DNA of 64,000 nt from Dokdonia pacifica (lineage in GTDB: Bacteria; Bacteroidota; Bacteroidia; Flavobacteriales; Flavobacteriaceae): NCBI RefSeq assembly GCF_900188275.1, contig NZ_FZNY01000003.1, forward strand, positions 468,547-532,546, given 5' to 3'. The notes under the pieces were generated by a model. It was not told where the DNA came from. It saw nothing but the letters and a program-made list of their open reading frames with translations, and did no database searches. This document shows, piece after piece, positions 1 to 7,815 of the stretch; position 1 is the first letter of the stretch; every line of letters starts with the position of its first letter. A program made the position numbers and the translations under genes.

Positions 1-41
1 CTCACATATTCTGGTTGGTTATTGCTTTTATTTACACGCTT

Positions 42-566
42 TCAACCCAATACTTTATTCATTACTAAGTTTTCATACGTATTAAATTCCATTGGAAAAT
101 CTACATTACCTATTGAAGTATATCCTTGCCTTTCATAAAAAGATATAGCTCTTGTATTCTTTATATATACTTCAAGATTGAATTCTGTAAACCCATTATG
201 AAGCACTTCTTTTTCTGCTTCCTGTATAAGTCCAAACCCAATTCCTTTCCCGTAAAATCTTTCTAAAACATACAATTTACTTAATTCTGGAACAGCTATT
301 TCTCTAATTGGACAGTTGCTATTATAAATTATTTCGGCAACTCCAACGGGGTTTTCATTTTGAGATGCAACTATTAATTGACTAGGGTTTTCTTTTATAA
401 TATTCTCAATATTTTGAGTTGAAAATCTCTTCGTTATAAAGTTTGCAAATTCAAAGGTTATTCCATCTATAGCGTATGTTTGAATATAAACTGTTTTTAG
501 TAAAATAGAAATTCTAAGAGCGTCAGATAGCTTTGCTTTTTCATATGAAATATCGTTCATTGCCAA
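42..566 (-). CDS. GNAT family N-acetyltransferase
   Basis: A 174-residue single-domain acetyltransferase, predicted to move an acetyl group from acetyl-CoA to an amine; the substrate is unknown. The acetyl-CoA loop is visible around residues 103-112 as RFYGKGIGFG, matching the R/Q-x-x-G-x-G/A pattern, and the C-terminal NTRAISFYERQGY segment is the usual GNAT beta-6/alpha-4 region. No signal peptide, so it is cytoplasmic. The start at 566 or two codons later (MAMND) cannot be decided. It stands alone, followed upstream by a secreted unknown protein on the same strand. The family call is secure, the substrate is not. Confidence 0.85.
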   Translation of the reverse strand: MAMNDISYEKAKLSDALRISILLKTVYIQTYAIDGITFEFANFITKRFSTQNIENIIKENPSQLIVASQNENPVGVAEIIYNSNCPIREIAVPELSKLYVLERFYGKGIGFGLIQEAEKEVLHNGFTEFNLEVYIKNTRAISFYERQGYTSIGNVDFPMEFNTYENLVMNKVLG

Positions 567-645
567 CTATAGTTTTAGTAAGTTTCTATAAATCTTTTTC
601 TATTATCTAAATTGAAAGTTAATAGAATCCATATTAAAATCATAA

Positions 646-1278
646 CTATTTTCTTGGATATCTGTAATCAATCATAATTTCATCTTCCTGTTTTACCAAT
701 CTTTTTTTTGCAGGCATTGGAAACCCATTTTCATCTAATTCAGCTCCAAAAGAATCTTCTTCAAATTCTATAAGTTGTATATCTGTATAAGGAATTATAT
801 AGACTTCAGGAAAATTAGTATCTATATTTAAAACAGCAAAGCGTTTTGATTTTTCAAAATATATCGTGAATTCCTTCATTCCAGTATTACGATCAAAAGA
901 AATTAATTCATAAGTTTTTGTTTTTACGGGATAGCAAAAAGATCGCTGATAAGAATATGTTTTAGAAGGTGTTTTTGCTTCAATAATTTGAGAACTATCT
1001 TTAGATATAATTTTAATTTTATCTGCTAATCCGTAATATAATATTTGAACTACTTGAGAAGTATCATTCTTAATTCTACTTTTCTTTTTAGCAATATAAT
1101 TTCGAGCTTTTATTTTTTTTCTCTCCGTAAAGAGATTCCAATGCGCTATGTCTAGAGTATCAAGTGAAATTGGATGTTCAGTATGGGATTCAATGTTTTT
1201 AATTTCAGCATATTCAATTTCCTGACAATAGGTCTTTGAAAAGATTAAAGTCAATATGATGAAAATGAGTTGACGCAT
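646..1278 (-). CDS. Secreted hypothetical protein
   Basis: I do not recognise this 210-residue protein. Residues 1-18 form a clear signal peptide (MRQLIFIILTLIFSKTYC followed by QE), so it is exported; the Cys near the cleavage site lacks a good lipobox. The mature part is rich in Lys, Ile and Tyr, beta-rich in appearance, with no repeats or membrane segments, and ends in a basic tail. It is followed on the same strand by small exported or lipoprotein genes, suggesting an accessory region of envelope proteins. No function is proposed. Confidence 0.7.
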   Translation of the reverse strand: MRQLIFIILTLIFSKTYCQEIEYAEIKNIESHTEHPISLDTLDIAHWNLFTERKKIKARNYIAKKKSRIKNDTSQVVQILYYGLADKIKIISKDSSQIIEAKTPSKTYSYQRSFCYPVKTKTYELISFDRNTGMKEFTIYFEKSKRFAVLNIDTNFPEVYIIPYTDIQLIEFEEDSFGAELDENGFPMPAKKRLVKQEDEIMIDYRYPRK

Positions 1279-1323
1279 TGCTTGTAAATTGTTGAGAGCA
1301 GTTGAGGTTGATATTTTATGATG

Positions 1324-1995
1324 TTATTTCTGCTTTTTTTTCTCAAATTCTGCTGTTCGTTTTATTTGCTCTTCTAGATTCCATTCAAAATCAAATCTAT
1401 TTTTTAGGAATATTGCTATTGAATCAAGTCCTATGGCAGTTCTTCGTTTATCTATGTTTTTTGGATCTAATACGGGCCATAGGTTGAAGCTTTTCGTCTC
1501 CGGATAATACTTCATTTGTCCGCCATAAATTTGCAGTTCTCCTTTTTCGGTAGCAATTCTATCTTCGGCCCTGACTAAAAATCGGGGTTCTAGTTTTTTT
1601 TCTTCCACAGCTTTTCTCATCATGGGAAGGTATTTTATTCGAACCTCATTATCGGAGTGTTGAATCACATTGCAAATTGTGAAATTCCCTTGTTCACCAG
1701 CCATTTCTTTTGTAGGCCAGCCATATTTATCGAGTATAGCAATTACTTTTTGTTCATTAATGATATGATTTCTTTTGTAGATGGCTTGCTGTTCTTTTAC
1801 TAAGTCTGATTCATCTCCATGTATTTTCATTAAGGAGTCTCTTAATGTAATAGGACGTTGTTCTGTTCTCCAAATAGTATCAAGAATTGCTATTAGATTT
1901 TCAGGCTTCTTATCTGCTTGTACTACTTCTTTTGATTTGGTGTTATTAGAACAACTTATGGCAAATAGAAAACTAATAAGAAGGATATATTTCAT
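1324..1995 (-). CDS. DUF6624-like lipoprotein
   Basis: Lipoprotein of about 223 residues. I chose the start at 1995 rather than the in-frame ATG at 2010, because MKYILLISFLFAISC then gives a compact signal peptide with a lipobox ending in Cys. The mature region has the pattern of DUF6624: a segment with KYGWPT, then NVIQHSDNEVRIKYLPMM and a GELQIYGGQ stretch followed by WPVLDPKNIDKRR. Members are Bacteroidota envelope proteins of unknown function. The gene begins about 24 nt after the stop of the next upstream gene, so the two may be co-transcribed. Family assignment is from memory of the motifs. Confidence 0.7.
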   Translation of the reverse strand: MKYILLISFLFAISCSNNTKSKEVVQADKKPENLIAILDTIWRTEQRPITLRDSLMKIHGDESDLVKEQQAIYKRNHIINEQKVIAILDKYGWPTKEMAGEQGNFTICNVIQHSDNEVRIKYLPMMRKAVEEKKLEPRFLVRAEDRIATEKGELQIYGGQMKYYPETKSFNLWPVLDPKNIDKRRTAIGLDSIAIFLKNRFDFEWNLEEQIKRTAEFEKKKQK

Positions 1996-2018
1996 TTGGT
2001 GATATGTCATATGTAGTT

Positions 2019-2957
2019 TTATTTATCAAATGTATCAGTTAGAATATATAAGCCATGTATAGCTTCTTTTCCATAAATCGCAATTGCTGTTTTGGATGAA
2101 AAATAATAGTAATCTTTATTTTTGAGACTACAACTACTTTTCTTTCCCGCTCTTGCTTTGATAAAATCTTTGTATTTAATTTTTATACCGTTGTCTATTA
2201 CAATGGGATGGCTTTTTTCTGAGTAAAATCCAATCCCACCAAGATATAGCACTTCAGGCCTCGCTTTTATAACATATTCAGAATTAATTTCTTGTTTGGA
2301 TAAAATATAATCAGTGGTTTCATAACCAAAAGGAATATCTTTTTTATGCGCAATATGTTCATATGATACCCTGATAACATTATCGTTATCTATTAATTCA
2401 ACGGGTAATTCAATTAAGAAAGTTCCATCTTTTTGACTATAAACGCTCACTATTTTTTGAATTGTAACAAAAGTAATTTTAGCGTTTTCAATAGGCTTTC
2501 CATTTTTTATAGAAATGATACGTCCTCTAAAAGATGTAGTGGCTTTACTTTCTTTATGTTTTGAACTTGTTTGGGGTTTATTGTTTTCTGATTTCAGTCC
2601 TGAATCAGTTTGTTGAACATATTCAGTTTCAAATTGTATAGTTTCAGCCTGTGCTTTTTGAGACATTGTTAATGTAGTAGCTATCATCACTCCAGCAGCT
2701 ACATTAGAAAATGGAAAGCTATATTCTTTAGCAAATTTTTCATCAATGAGTGGCTCATTTAGTTGATTTTGAGAGAAACGAGCGCATATAGACCCTTTAG
2801 TCTCTTTTACGATATTTGAAATCTCATTTGAATTTAACTGGGCGAAATCTATTACATTTTTTGAACATGAATCACAAAAACTACCCTTTGCGTTAGGCTT
2901 CATGTTTTCCCACTTTTCCTGACAAGGATTCGTAAGTTTTAAATAGTTACTTTTCAT
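2019..2957 (-). CDS. CxxCxK N-terminus protein with carboxypeptidase-like regulatory domain
   Basis: A 312-residue protein. The N-terminus (NPCQEKWENMKP, then GSFCDSCSKNVIDF) is a short Cys motif I have seen repeatedly in Bacteroidota proteins; it is not a signal peptide. A hydrophobic stretch around residues 85-103 (SNVAAGVMIATTLTMSQKA) could be a membrane anchor. Residues about 143-220 (RGRIISIKNGKPIENAKITFV) look like a CarboxypepD_reg or CNA-B type beta-sandwich, the domain common at the front of TonB receptors. The function is unknown. It sits just upstream of the DUF6624-like lipoprotein with only a few bases between stop and start codon region. Confidence 0.65.
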   Translation of the reverse strand: MKSNYLKLTNPCQEKWENMKPNAKGSFCDSCSKNVIDFAQLNSNEISNIVKETKGSICARFSQNQLNEPLIDEKFAKEYSFPFSNVAAGVMIATTLTMSQKAQAETIQFETEYVQQTDSGLKSENNKPQTSSKHKESKATTSFRGRIISIKNGKPIENAKITFVTIQKIVSVYSQKDGTFLIELPVELIDNDNVIRVSYEHIAHKKDIPFGYETTDYILSKQEINSEYVIKARPEVLYLGGIGFYSEKSHPIVIDNGIKIKYKDFIKARAGKKSSCSLKNKDYYYFSSKTAIAIYGKEAIHGLYILTDTFDK

Positions 2958-3042
2958 AAGTAGTACCTATCAAAATGAATGCCAATAGTCTCAAATAACG
3001 ATGCGTAATGATTTATTACTATCAATTCATTTGAATCCATTT

Positions 3043-3819
3043 TTATTCACACAATGTTATTCCAAGTTTTTCAATACCATTTCTGTATTTGTCATTGACT
3101 CGTACTTCGCCTAGTTTATTATTCCCGATTGGTGTACTACTTCCTGAAATGTTTATATGATGTTTTTTGAGGAATTGCTCTAAGCTATCAATATTTTTTG
3201 TACAAATAATCATTTCAGTTTTACGCTGAAATTCCAGCGTTCCGTTTGCTTGATAAAATTCAAATTCGTTTCTGAAAGTTTCCAAGTAGTCTTTATTTAC
3301 TTCACTCAACCATTCAATTTTTAATGCTTCATTTATCCTATCAACAGCTTTTTCTTTATATCCAGCATAGGTTTCAATCATAGCATATCCAACAAGTGGA
3401 TTTAAATCAAACTCATTTTTAATTTCAATAACATCACTTAATTCATAAGCTTTGATATAATTTTCTTTTGATTTTTCCATTTTGCCTTCTAATGCATAAA
3501 TTTCTGCTTTTGCCGTATAATAATAAACGGCTTTCTTTTGTTCTTTAGATAGTTTATTTACATGCTCTAAAGCTTTGTCTACTTGTTTTCTTTGTTTATA
3601 AATGCCAAGTAAATCATAATGAATATTTAGATTGGTCTTGTCAATTTCAAATGCCTGTTTGTAAAGTTTTTCTGCTTCATCTAATTCCCCACGTATCATA
3701 AACTCTAATGCTTGATTATTTAATTCCAACGCTTCTTTCTTATCTAAGTCAGATACCGTATTATTCTGGCAACTTGCCAATATAAAAAGTTTTACTATTT
3801 TTATTGTAATGTCCTTCAT
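3043..3819 (-). CDS. TPR-repeat lipoprotein
   Basis: A 258-residue protein with a short hydrophobic start ending LFILASC, a plausible lipobox. Residues about 30-140 hold three tetratricopeptide-like helical pairs (ALEFMIRGELDEAEKLYKQAF, LGIYKQRKQVDKALEHV, AEIYALEGKMEKSKENYIKAY), so it is probably a periplasmic protein-interaction scaffold. The C-terminal 100 residues are not TPR and are unrecognised. No enzymatic motif is visible. The gene is isolated, with about 100 nt on each side. Confidence 0.7.
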   Translation of the reverse strand: MKDITIKIVKLFILASCQNNTVSDLDKKEALELNNQALEFMIRGELDEAEKLYKQAFEIDKTNLNIHYDLLGIYKQRKQVDKALEHVNKLSKEQKKAVYYYTAKAEIYALEGKMEKSKENYIKAYELSDVIEIKNEFDLNPLVGYAMIETYAGYKEKAVDRINEALKIEWLSEVNKDYLETFRNEFEFYQANGTLEFQRKTEMIICTKNIDSLEQFLKKHHINISGSSTPIGNNKLGEVRVNDKYRNGIEKLGITLCE

Positions 3820-3923
3820 CTAAAATATAGCTTATTGTTTAGTATACGTATTGTAATTGGGTGAAACGTTACTTTTTATTTTCTCTAAACCTTAAGAGCT
3901 AATCTATTTTTGCCCAAAGTAGA

Positions 3924-5510
3924 TTATCTAGACATTGTATTTTGAATATGAACGGTTTGCATAGCTCGTGGTGCAATTTCTGTTCTATACGTATTTTCTT
4001 CAAGAGAAAATGATATCTCGTATGGTTCTTCATTTTTATTAAAAATGATTACAGCTAAAGAGCCATCTATATTTTTTGCGGCGGTATAGATAACACCTTT
4101 AACTTTATCTCCTTCTAATCCGATTCTAACTGCTTGTGGGCGAATAAATTTACTAAAATGACTTAATAGATAATAAAGAGGCGTATAAGTTACTTCATCT
4201 GTTTTTGGGTTTATTAAGACAGGGGCACTATTAAAATTATCATATGGATTTGGTTGTCCTTGGTTATTGAGAATCATACACCATTCTATATATCCTTGAG
4301 TTCCATGATTTAAATCTTTAATAATGTCATAAGCATACGTATCAAATGGTACAAATGTACCAGCATAATCTGTACTCTCTCTCCAATATTGACCAATAGG
4401 GTCTTTGGAATCAATATCAATACTTGATTCAGAATGGATCAGTCCTTTTCCAGGCCAAGAGCTTCTATGCGTATCTAAATCTTTAGTAAACCAATTGTTT
4501 TCATCAAGTTCAGAATTTGCATACCAATGAAATGCAGTTCCCCATGCATATTTGGCTGCCTCAGGGTCGTTATAGGTAGGAGTTACATAGTTGTTCATGG
4601 TAGATTTATTATGATCATAAATTAGTACTTTCAATCCAGCTTCCAAATCATCAACATTTAAATGACCATCTTTTACAAGTTGAGGTCCAAGATGATCTCT
4701 TAAAAAGTCACGCCCCTGTTCAGGTGTAAACCCGTTACTATCCCATCGAGCGTCATGTGCATGCAATGGCTCATTTTGTGGTGTAATTCCCCATAAATTA
4801 ATTCCTTGCGCTTTATAATCACTTACGTATTTTGATAAGTATTCTGCCCAAATTCCATAATATTCTGGAAGTAAGGAACCATTCGTCATTTCAGCAGTTT
4901 CACCAGCTTTCATCCAAGATGGCGGACTCCACGGTGAAGCGATAATTTTAAAATCTGAATCAGGTACTTCAGAAGCTTCCAAAATCATAGGAATGATATC
5001 ATATTTGGAATCTACTAATTCAATATCACGAACTTGATCATTCTCGTCACCAGTAAACCCTTTCATATCTTCATATACACTAAATGTTGAGAGGGTTTTA
5101 TCTCCTTTTTCAACATAGGTATAATGATTGTTAGAATAGTCACTACTATTGATGTGTGTTCGAGTAAGGGAAAATCCTGCGCCTTTAGAAGGACTGAATA
5201 AGTTCGTTAGGACTTCTTCACGTAACTCAATAGGAATGGTAGCAAGATTCCATGCAGACGATTCGGTAAAAGAAGCTCCAAAACCAATATACTCCTGAAA
5301 TTCCTGATCAGGCAAAAGTTGAAGATGGATTTTTTTTGCGTTTGTATGTACCTCTTTCTGAGAAATTAATTTTAAGTTATCGCCAGTTTGTGATGTTTGA
5401 TAAACATTAATGCTATAATCATGAGATGGTGCTTTTTGATTGCAGCTCCAGATGGAAAAACATAACACAATAATTGATAAATAATTACGGTTCGTATGTA
5501 GTAGTCGCAT
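3924..5510 (-). CDS. GH30 family glycoside hydrolase lipoprotein
   Basis: A 528-residue secreted glycosidase. The N-terminus ends FSIWSC with the lipid-attachment Cys at residue 23. The GH30 (clan GH-A) fold is shown by EYIGFGASFTESSAWNL near 73-89, SPWSPPSWMK near 192-201, the acid/base Glu at 247 in NLWGITPQNEP, and the nucleophile Glu at 361 in GLIHSESS; a C-terminal beta domain completes it. GH30 members cut beta-glucosidic links including beta-1,6 and beta-1,3-glucan. A second, clearly different GH30 lies at 20642-22150 within the glucan locus, so this copy may act on the same polysaccharide, but about 12 kb of unrelated genes separates it. Exact linkage specificity cannot be read from sequence. 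Confidence 0.9.
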   Translation of the reverse strand: MRLLHTNRNYLSIIVLCFSIWSCNQKAPSHDYSINVYQTSQTGDNLKLISQKEVHTNAKKIHLQLLPDQEFQEYIGFGASFTESSAWNLATIPIELREEVLTNLFSPSKGAGFSLTRTHINSSDYSNNHYTYVEKGDKTLSTFSVYEDMKGFTGDENDQVRDIELVDSKYDIIPMILEASEVPDSDFKIIASPWSPPSWMKAGETAEMTNGSLLPEYYGIWAEYLSKYVSDYKAQGINLWGITPQNEPLHAHDARWDSNGFTPEQGRDFLRDHLGPQLVKDGHLNVDDLEAGLKVLIYDHNKSTMNNYVTPTYNDPEAAKYAWGTAFHWYANSELDENNWFTKDLDTHRSSWPGKGLIHSESSIDIDSKDPIGQYWRESTDYAGTFVPFDTYAYDIIKDLNHGTQGYIEWCMILNNQGQPNPYDNFNSAPVLINPKTDEVTYTPLYYLLSHFSKFIRPQAVRIGLEGDKVKGVIYTAAKNIDGSLAVIIFNKNEEPYEISFSLEENTYRTEIAPRAMQTVHIQNTMSR

Positions 5511-5649
5511 AATGTATTCGTTTTTGATTGAAAATAGCAGTGATAATAGATATATGGTTAATATAGTGGTATTCTGTAAAAGGATATGTGTTTTTGTTCT
5601 TACTCTTTAATAGTCTTTAATTTATGGGTAGCGTTTTCATTTTTAGGAT

Positions 5650-6309
5650 TTAATTCAAGAGATTTTCCATTCTATTTTTTATAATCTTTAGCAACTCCTC
5701 TTTAGTCATTAGTGTATTTAGAAAAATATTTAATGGCCCTTCATTTTCAATTTCACAAAAATAACAGTCTTCATTTGTAGTATAAACTGTTGGGTTTTCA
5801 TGATTTTTATCTGATGTGCATATATAGTAGTAAACAGCTTCAAAACGACCATTTCTTAAAAACTGACACGTATAAAATAATTCAACAAATTCAGGTTTAG
5901 AATTTTGAACTTCTAGCATTAATTCTTTCAAACATTCTTTATTAAAACTATATGAATCAAGTGTTGTTTTATAATCTTCGGTACCATACTTTAGAGGAGT
6001 ATATAGCGTAGCATCGCACTTGTATTGTCCTATACAGCCCTTCTGATAAGATGTATATTTATCAATTATTTTTTTGTCTAATTCTGTTACATTGGTTTTT
6101 AATAAACTTTTATTTTCCTTTATAAAACTATCCAAATCAAAGAGAGGTTCTTTAAATCTATTAGTTGTAGTTGGGATATATTCAGGATTTTGATAAAGCG
6201 GATTATTAAATTTTAAAGAAAGAAAAAAATCTTCTAATGAAGTAGGATTGGAGTTGGATACCTCTCCACCCAAAGCCTCAATTCTTTTCAAAATATTTTT
6301 ATGTAACAT
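5650..6309 (-). CDS. Hypothetical protein
   Basis: I do not recognise this 219-residue protein. It has no signal peptide or membrane helix. Seven Cys residues are present, including CIGQYKC near 94-100 and CYFC near 183-186, which could bind a metal or be incidental. The C-terminus (TKEELLKIIKNRMENLL) is helical. It lies 33 nt from the next gene on the same strand, a GNAT protein, in an accessory run of small genes. No function is proposed. Confidence 0.6.
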   Translation of the reverse strand: MLHKNILKRIEALGGEVSNSNPTSLEDFFLSLKFNNPLYQNPEYIPTTTNRFKEPLFDLDSFIKENKSLLKTNVTELDKKIIDKYTSYQKGCIGQYKCDATLYTPLKYGTEDYKTTLDSYSFNKECLKELMLEVQNSKPEFVELFYTCQFLRNGRFEAVYYYICTSDKNHENPTVYTTNEDCYFCEIENEGPLNIFLNTLMTKEELLKIIKNRMENLLN

Positions 6310-6342
6310 TTCAATATTATTACCTATTTATCACTACTATTT

Positions 6343-7185
6343 TTAATCAAGATCTAACTCCATTTCTAATTGTTCAAGATTCGTTTTAAGTCCTATACTA
6401 TGTAGAAATGCATTTATGGGTTTCGAACTTTTGTCAACATTAATTATTGAAATAGTATTACCAAACGTATTGATCAATTCTAAAACTAATGTAGAGGCTA
6501 TTTTCTTTTGCCTAAAACCTTTCTTTACGGCAATTTGTTGAATTCGTTTATTCGTTGGATTATAAATAATATAACCCACCAATTGATTTTCAAAATAGGC
6601 ACCTAATGATACATTGTTATATATTAATTTATTGATAACGTTCTTTGAGTTTTGCCAAGTAGGTTGAATATCGCCAAAAGATTCCATTAATTCCCAGTTA
6701 TAGTCCTGTAATTTCTCAATTTTTATAGTACTGTTAGTGTTTGTTATGACAACCTCTCCTTTATAGCACAAGAGATTTCTATTGATCTTATAACCAGACT
6801 TCTCATAAGATTTAATAGCTTGAATATTTTCAATAATTACTTCAAGCATTAGCTTGCTTATTCCTTTTTCTATTAATATTGGTAAAATGAAAAAATACAT
6901 TTGTTTTGTTAATCCAAAACCTCTTTTTTTAGGAATAACGCCAGTTCCTCCGTTGTATATTACTTTCTGATTGTTAATTGTATCAAAACCATGTAAAATG
7001 AAAGCGATTAATTTTTCGTTTTCAAAAACACCTACAGATACGCTAAGATCTGTTTTATCAGCTAGCATTTTTGATGCTAATTGTTCTTCTGTTAATTTAA
7101 ATGGGATGAAATAGTCAGCAAAAGAATCATTAAAAACGTTTAAGATTTCTTTTTTACTGATTCCCTCTAAAGTTTTTATTTCCAT
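6343..7185 (-). CDS. Tandem-domain GNAT acetyltransferase
   Basis: A 280-residue protein with two GNAT-like halves. The N-terminal half has the acetyl-CoA signature around KKRGFGLTKQMY (about 87-98) followed by EVIIENIQAIKSYEKSGYK. The C-terminal half repeats it more weakly at FRQKKIASTLVLELI (about 224-238). Such two-domain GNATs usually keep one catalytic half and one degenerate half. It has no signal peptide, so it is cytoplasmic. Substrate unknown. It is preceded by the unrelated 7256-7777 gene and followed by the hypothetical at 5650-6309 on the same strand. Confidence 0.8.
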   Translation of the reverse strand: MEIKTLEGISKKEILNVFNDSFADYFIPFKLTEEQLASKMLADKTDLSVSVGVFENEKLIAFILHGFDTINNQKVIYNGGTGVIPKKRGFGLTKQMYFFILPILIEKGISKLMLEVIIENIQAIKSYEKSGYKINRNLLCYKGEVVITNTNSTIKIEKLQDYNWELMESFGDIQPTWQNSKNVINKLIYNNVSLGAYFENQLVGYIIYNPTNKRIQQIAVKKGFRQKKIASTLVLELINTFGNTISIINVDKSSKPINAFLHSIGLKTNLEQLEMELDLD

Positions 7186-7255
7186 TTGATTTTCTCAATT
7201 ATAACTAGCACCCTCTTCTATAAAACATAAATATGAGCTTACATATTTTTATGTT

Positions 7256-7777
7256 TTATCTAACTTTACTCCTTAATAGTTCAACTAGTTCAGTTAAGTT
7301 ATCATTAATTTCTTCATTAACATTCCAGTCCATTTTTTTATTGTTAATTTCAAACTGGCAAAATAGCCCATCAAGAACGATCCCTCCCCAATTTGTAAGA
7401 TCAAGTTTAGTATTTAATAATCTATTAATCCTTTCTAGCTCTTGTCCTGTTAATTCAACTTTTTTGTCAGTTATTGCCAATCTATCTAGATTAAAAATCC
7501 TTTTACTAAATCTCTTGTTATCATATGCAGCATCCCAAACTTTTACTATAAGTTGTGTGGAGTTTCTTTTTGTTTGTGCTATTGAAAAACCATGGGACAA
7601 AAGTTGTCCCATTTCGAGATATTGAAATCGAAAATCTTTAGAATCATATCCATTCAGTAGCTCTTTTTGAATCTGATTCCAGTAAGCTTCAGTACTATTT
7701 GAAAACCTTTCCATTTTTTTACTTACAGGTAACGGAAAGTACGTTCTTTTTTGTGCTCCGCATGTTACAAAAAACAA
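7256..7777 (-). CDS. Hypothetical protein, start uncertain (possible frameshift)
   Basis: I do not recognise this protein of about 173 residues. The open frame has no ATG near its 5' end; the earliest usable codon is a TTG at 7777. An ATG at 7794 opens a hydrophobic start (MLLVVRCF) in another frame, which would join the long frame if the six-T tract at 7769-7774 had one more T. The true protein may therefore be a small exported protein whose start is broken, or it may start at TTG. It follows the M14 peptidase gene by about 20-40 nt on the same strand. The mature part contains no motif I can name. Confidence 0.5.
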   Translation of the reverse strand: MFFVTCGAQKRTYFPLPVSKKMERFSNSTEAYWNQIQKELLNGYDSKDFRFQYLEMGQLLSHGFSIAQTKRNSTQLIVKVWDAAYDNKRFSKRIFNLDRLAITDKKVELTGQELERINRLLNTKLDLTNWGGIVLDGLFCQFEINNKKMDWNVNEEINDNLTELVELLRSKVR

Positions 7778-7815
7778 CGTACAACCAGCAACATTCCGTT
7801 GGCATATCGTATTAT

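Noticed and set aside
1302..1487. Plus-strand frame of 61 codons
   Set aside because: It overlaps a well-supported lipoprotein gene on the other strand.
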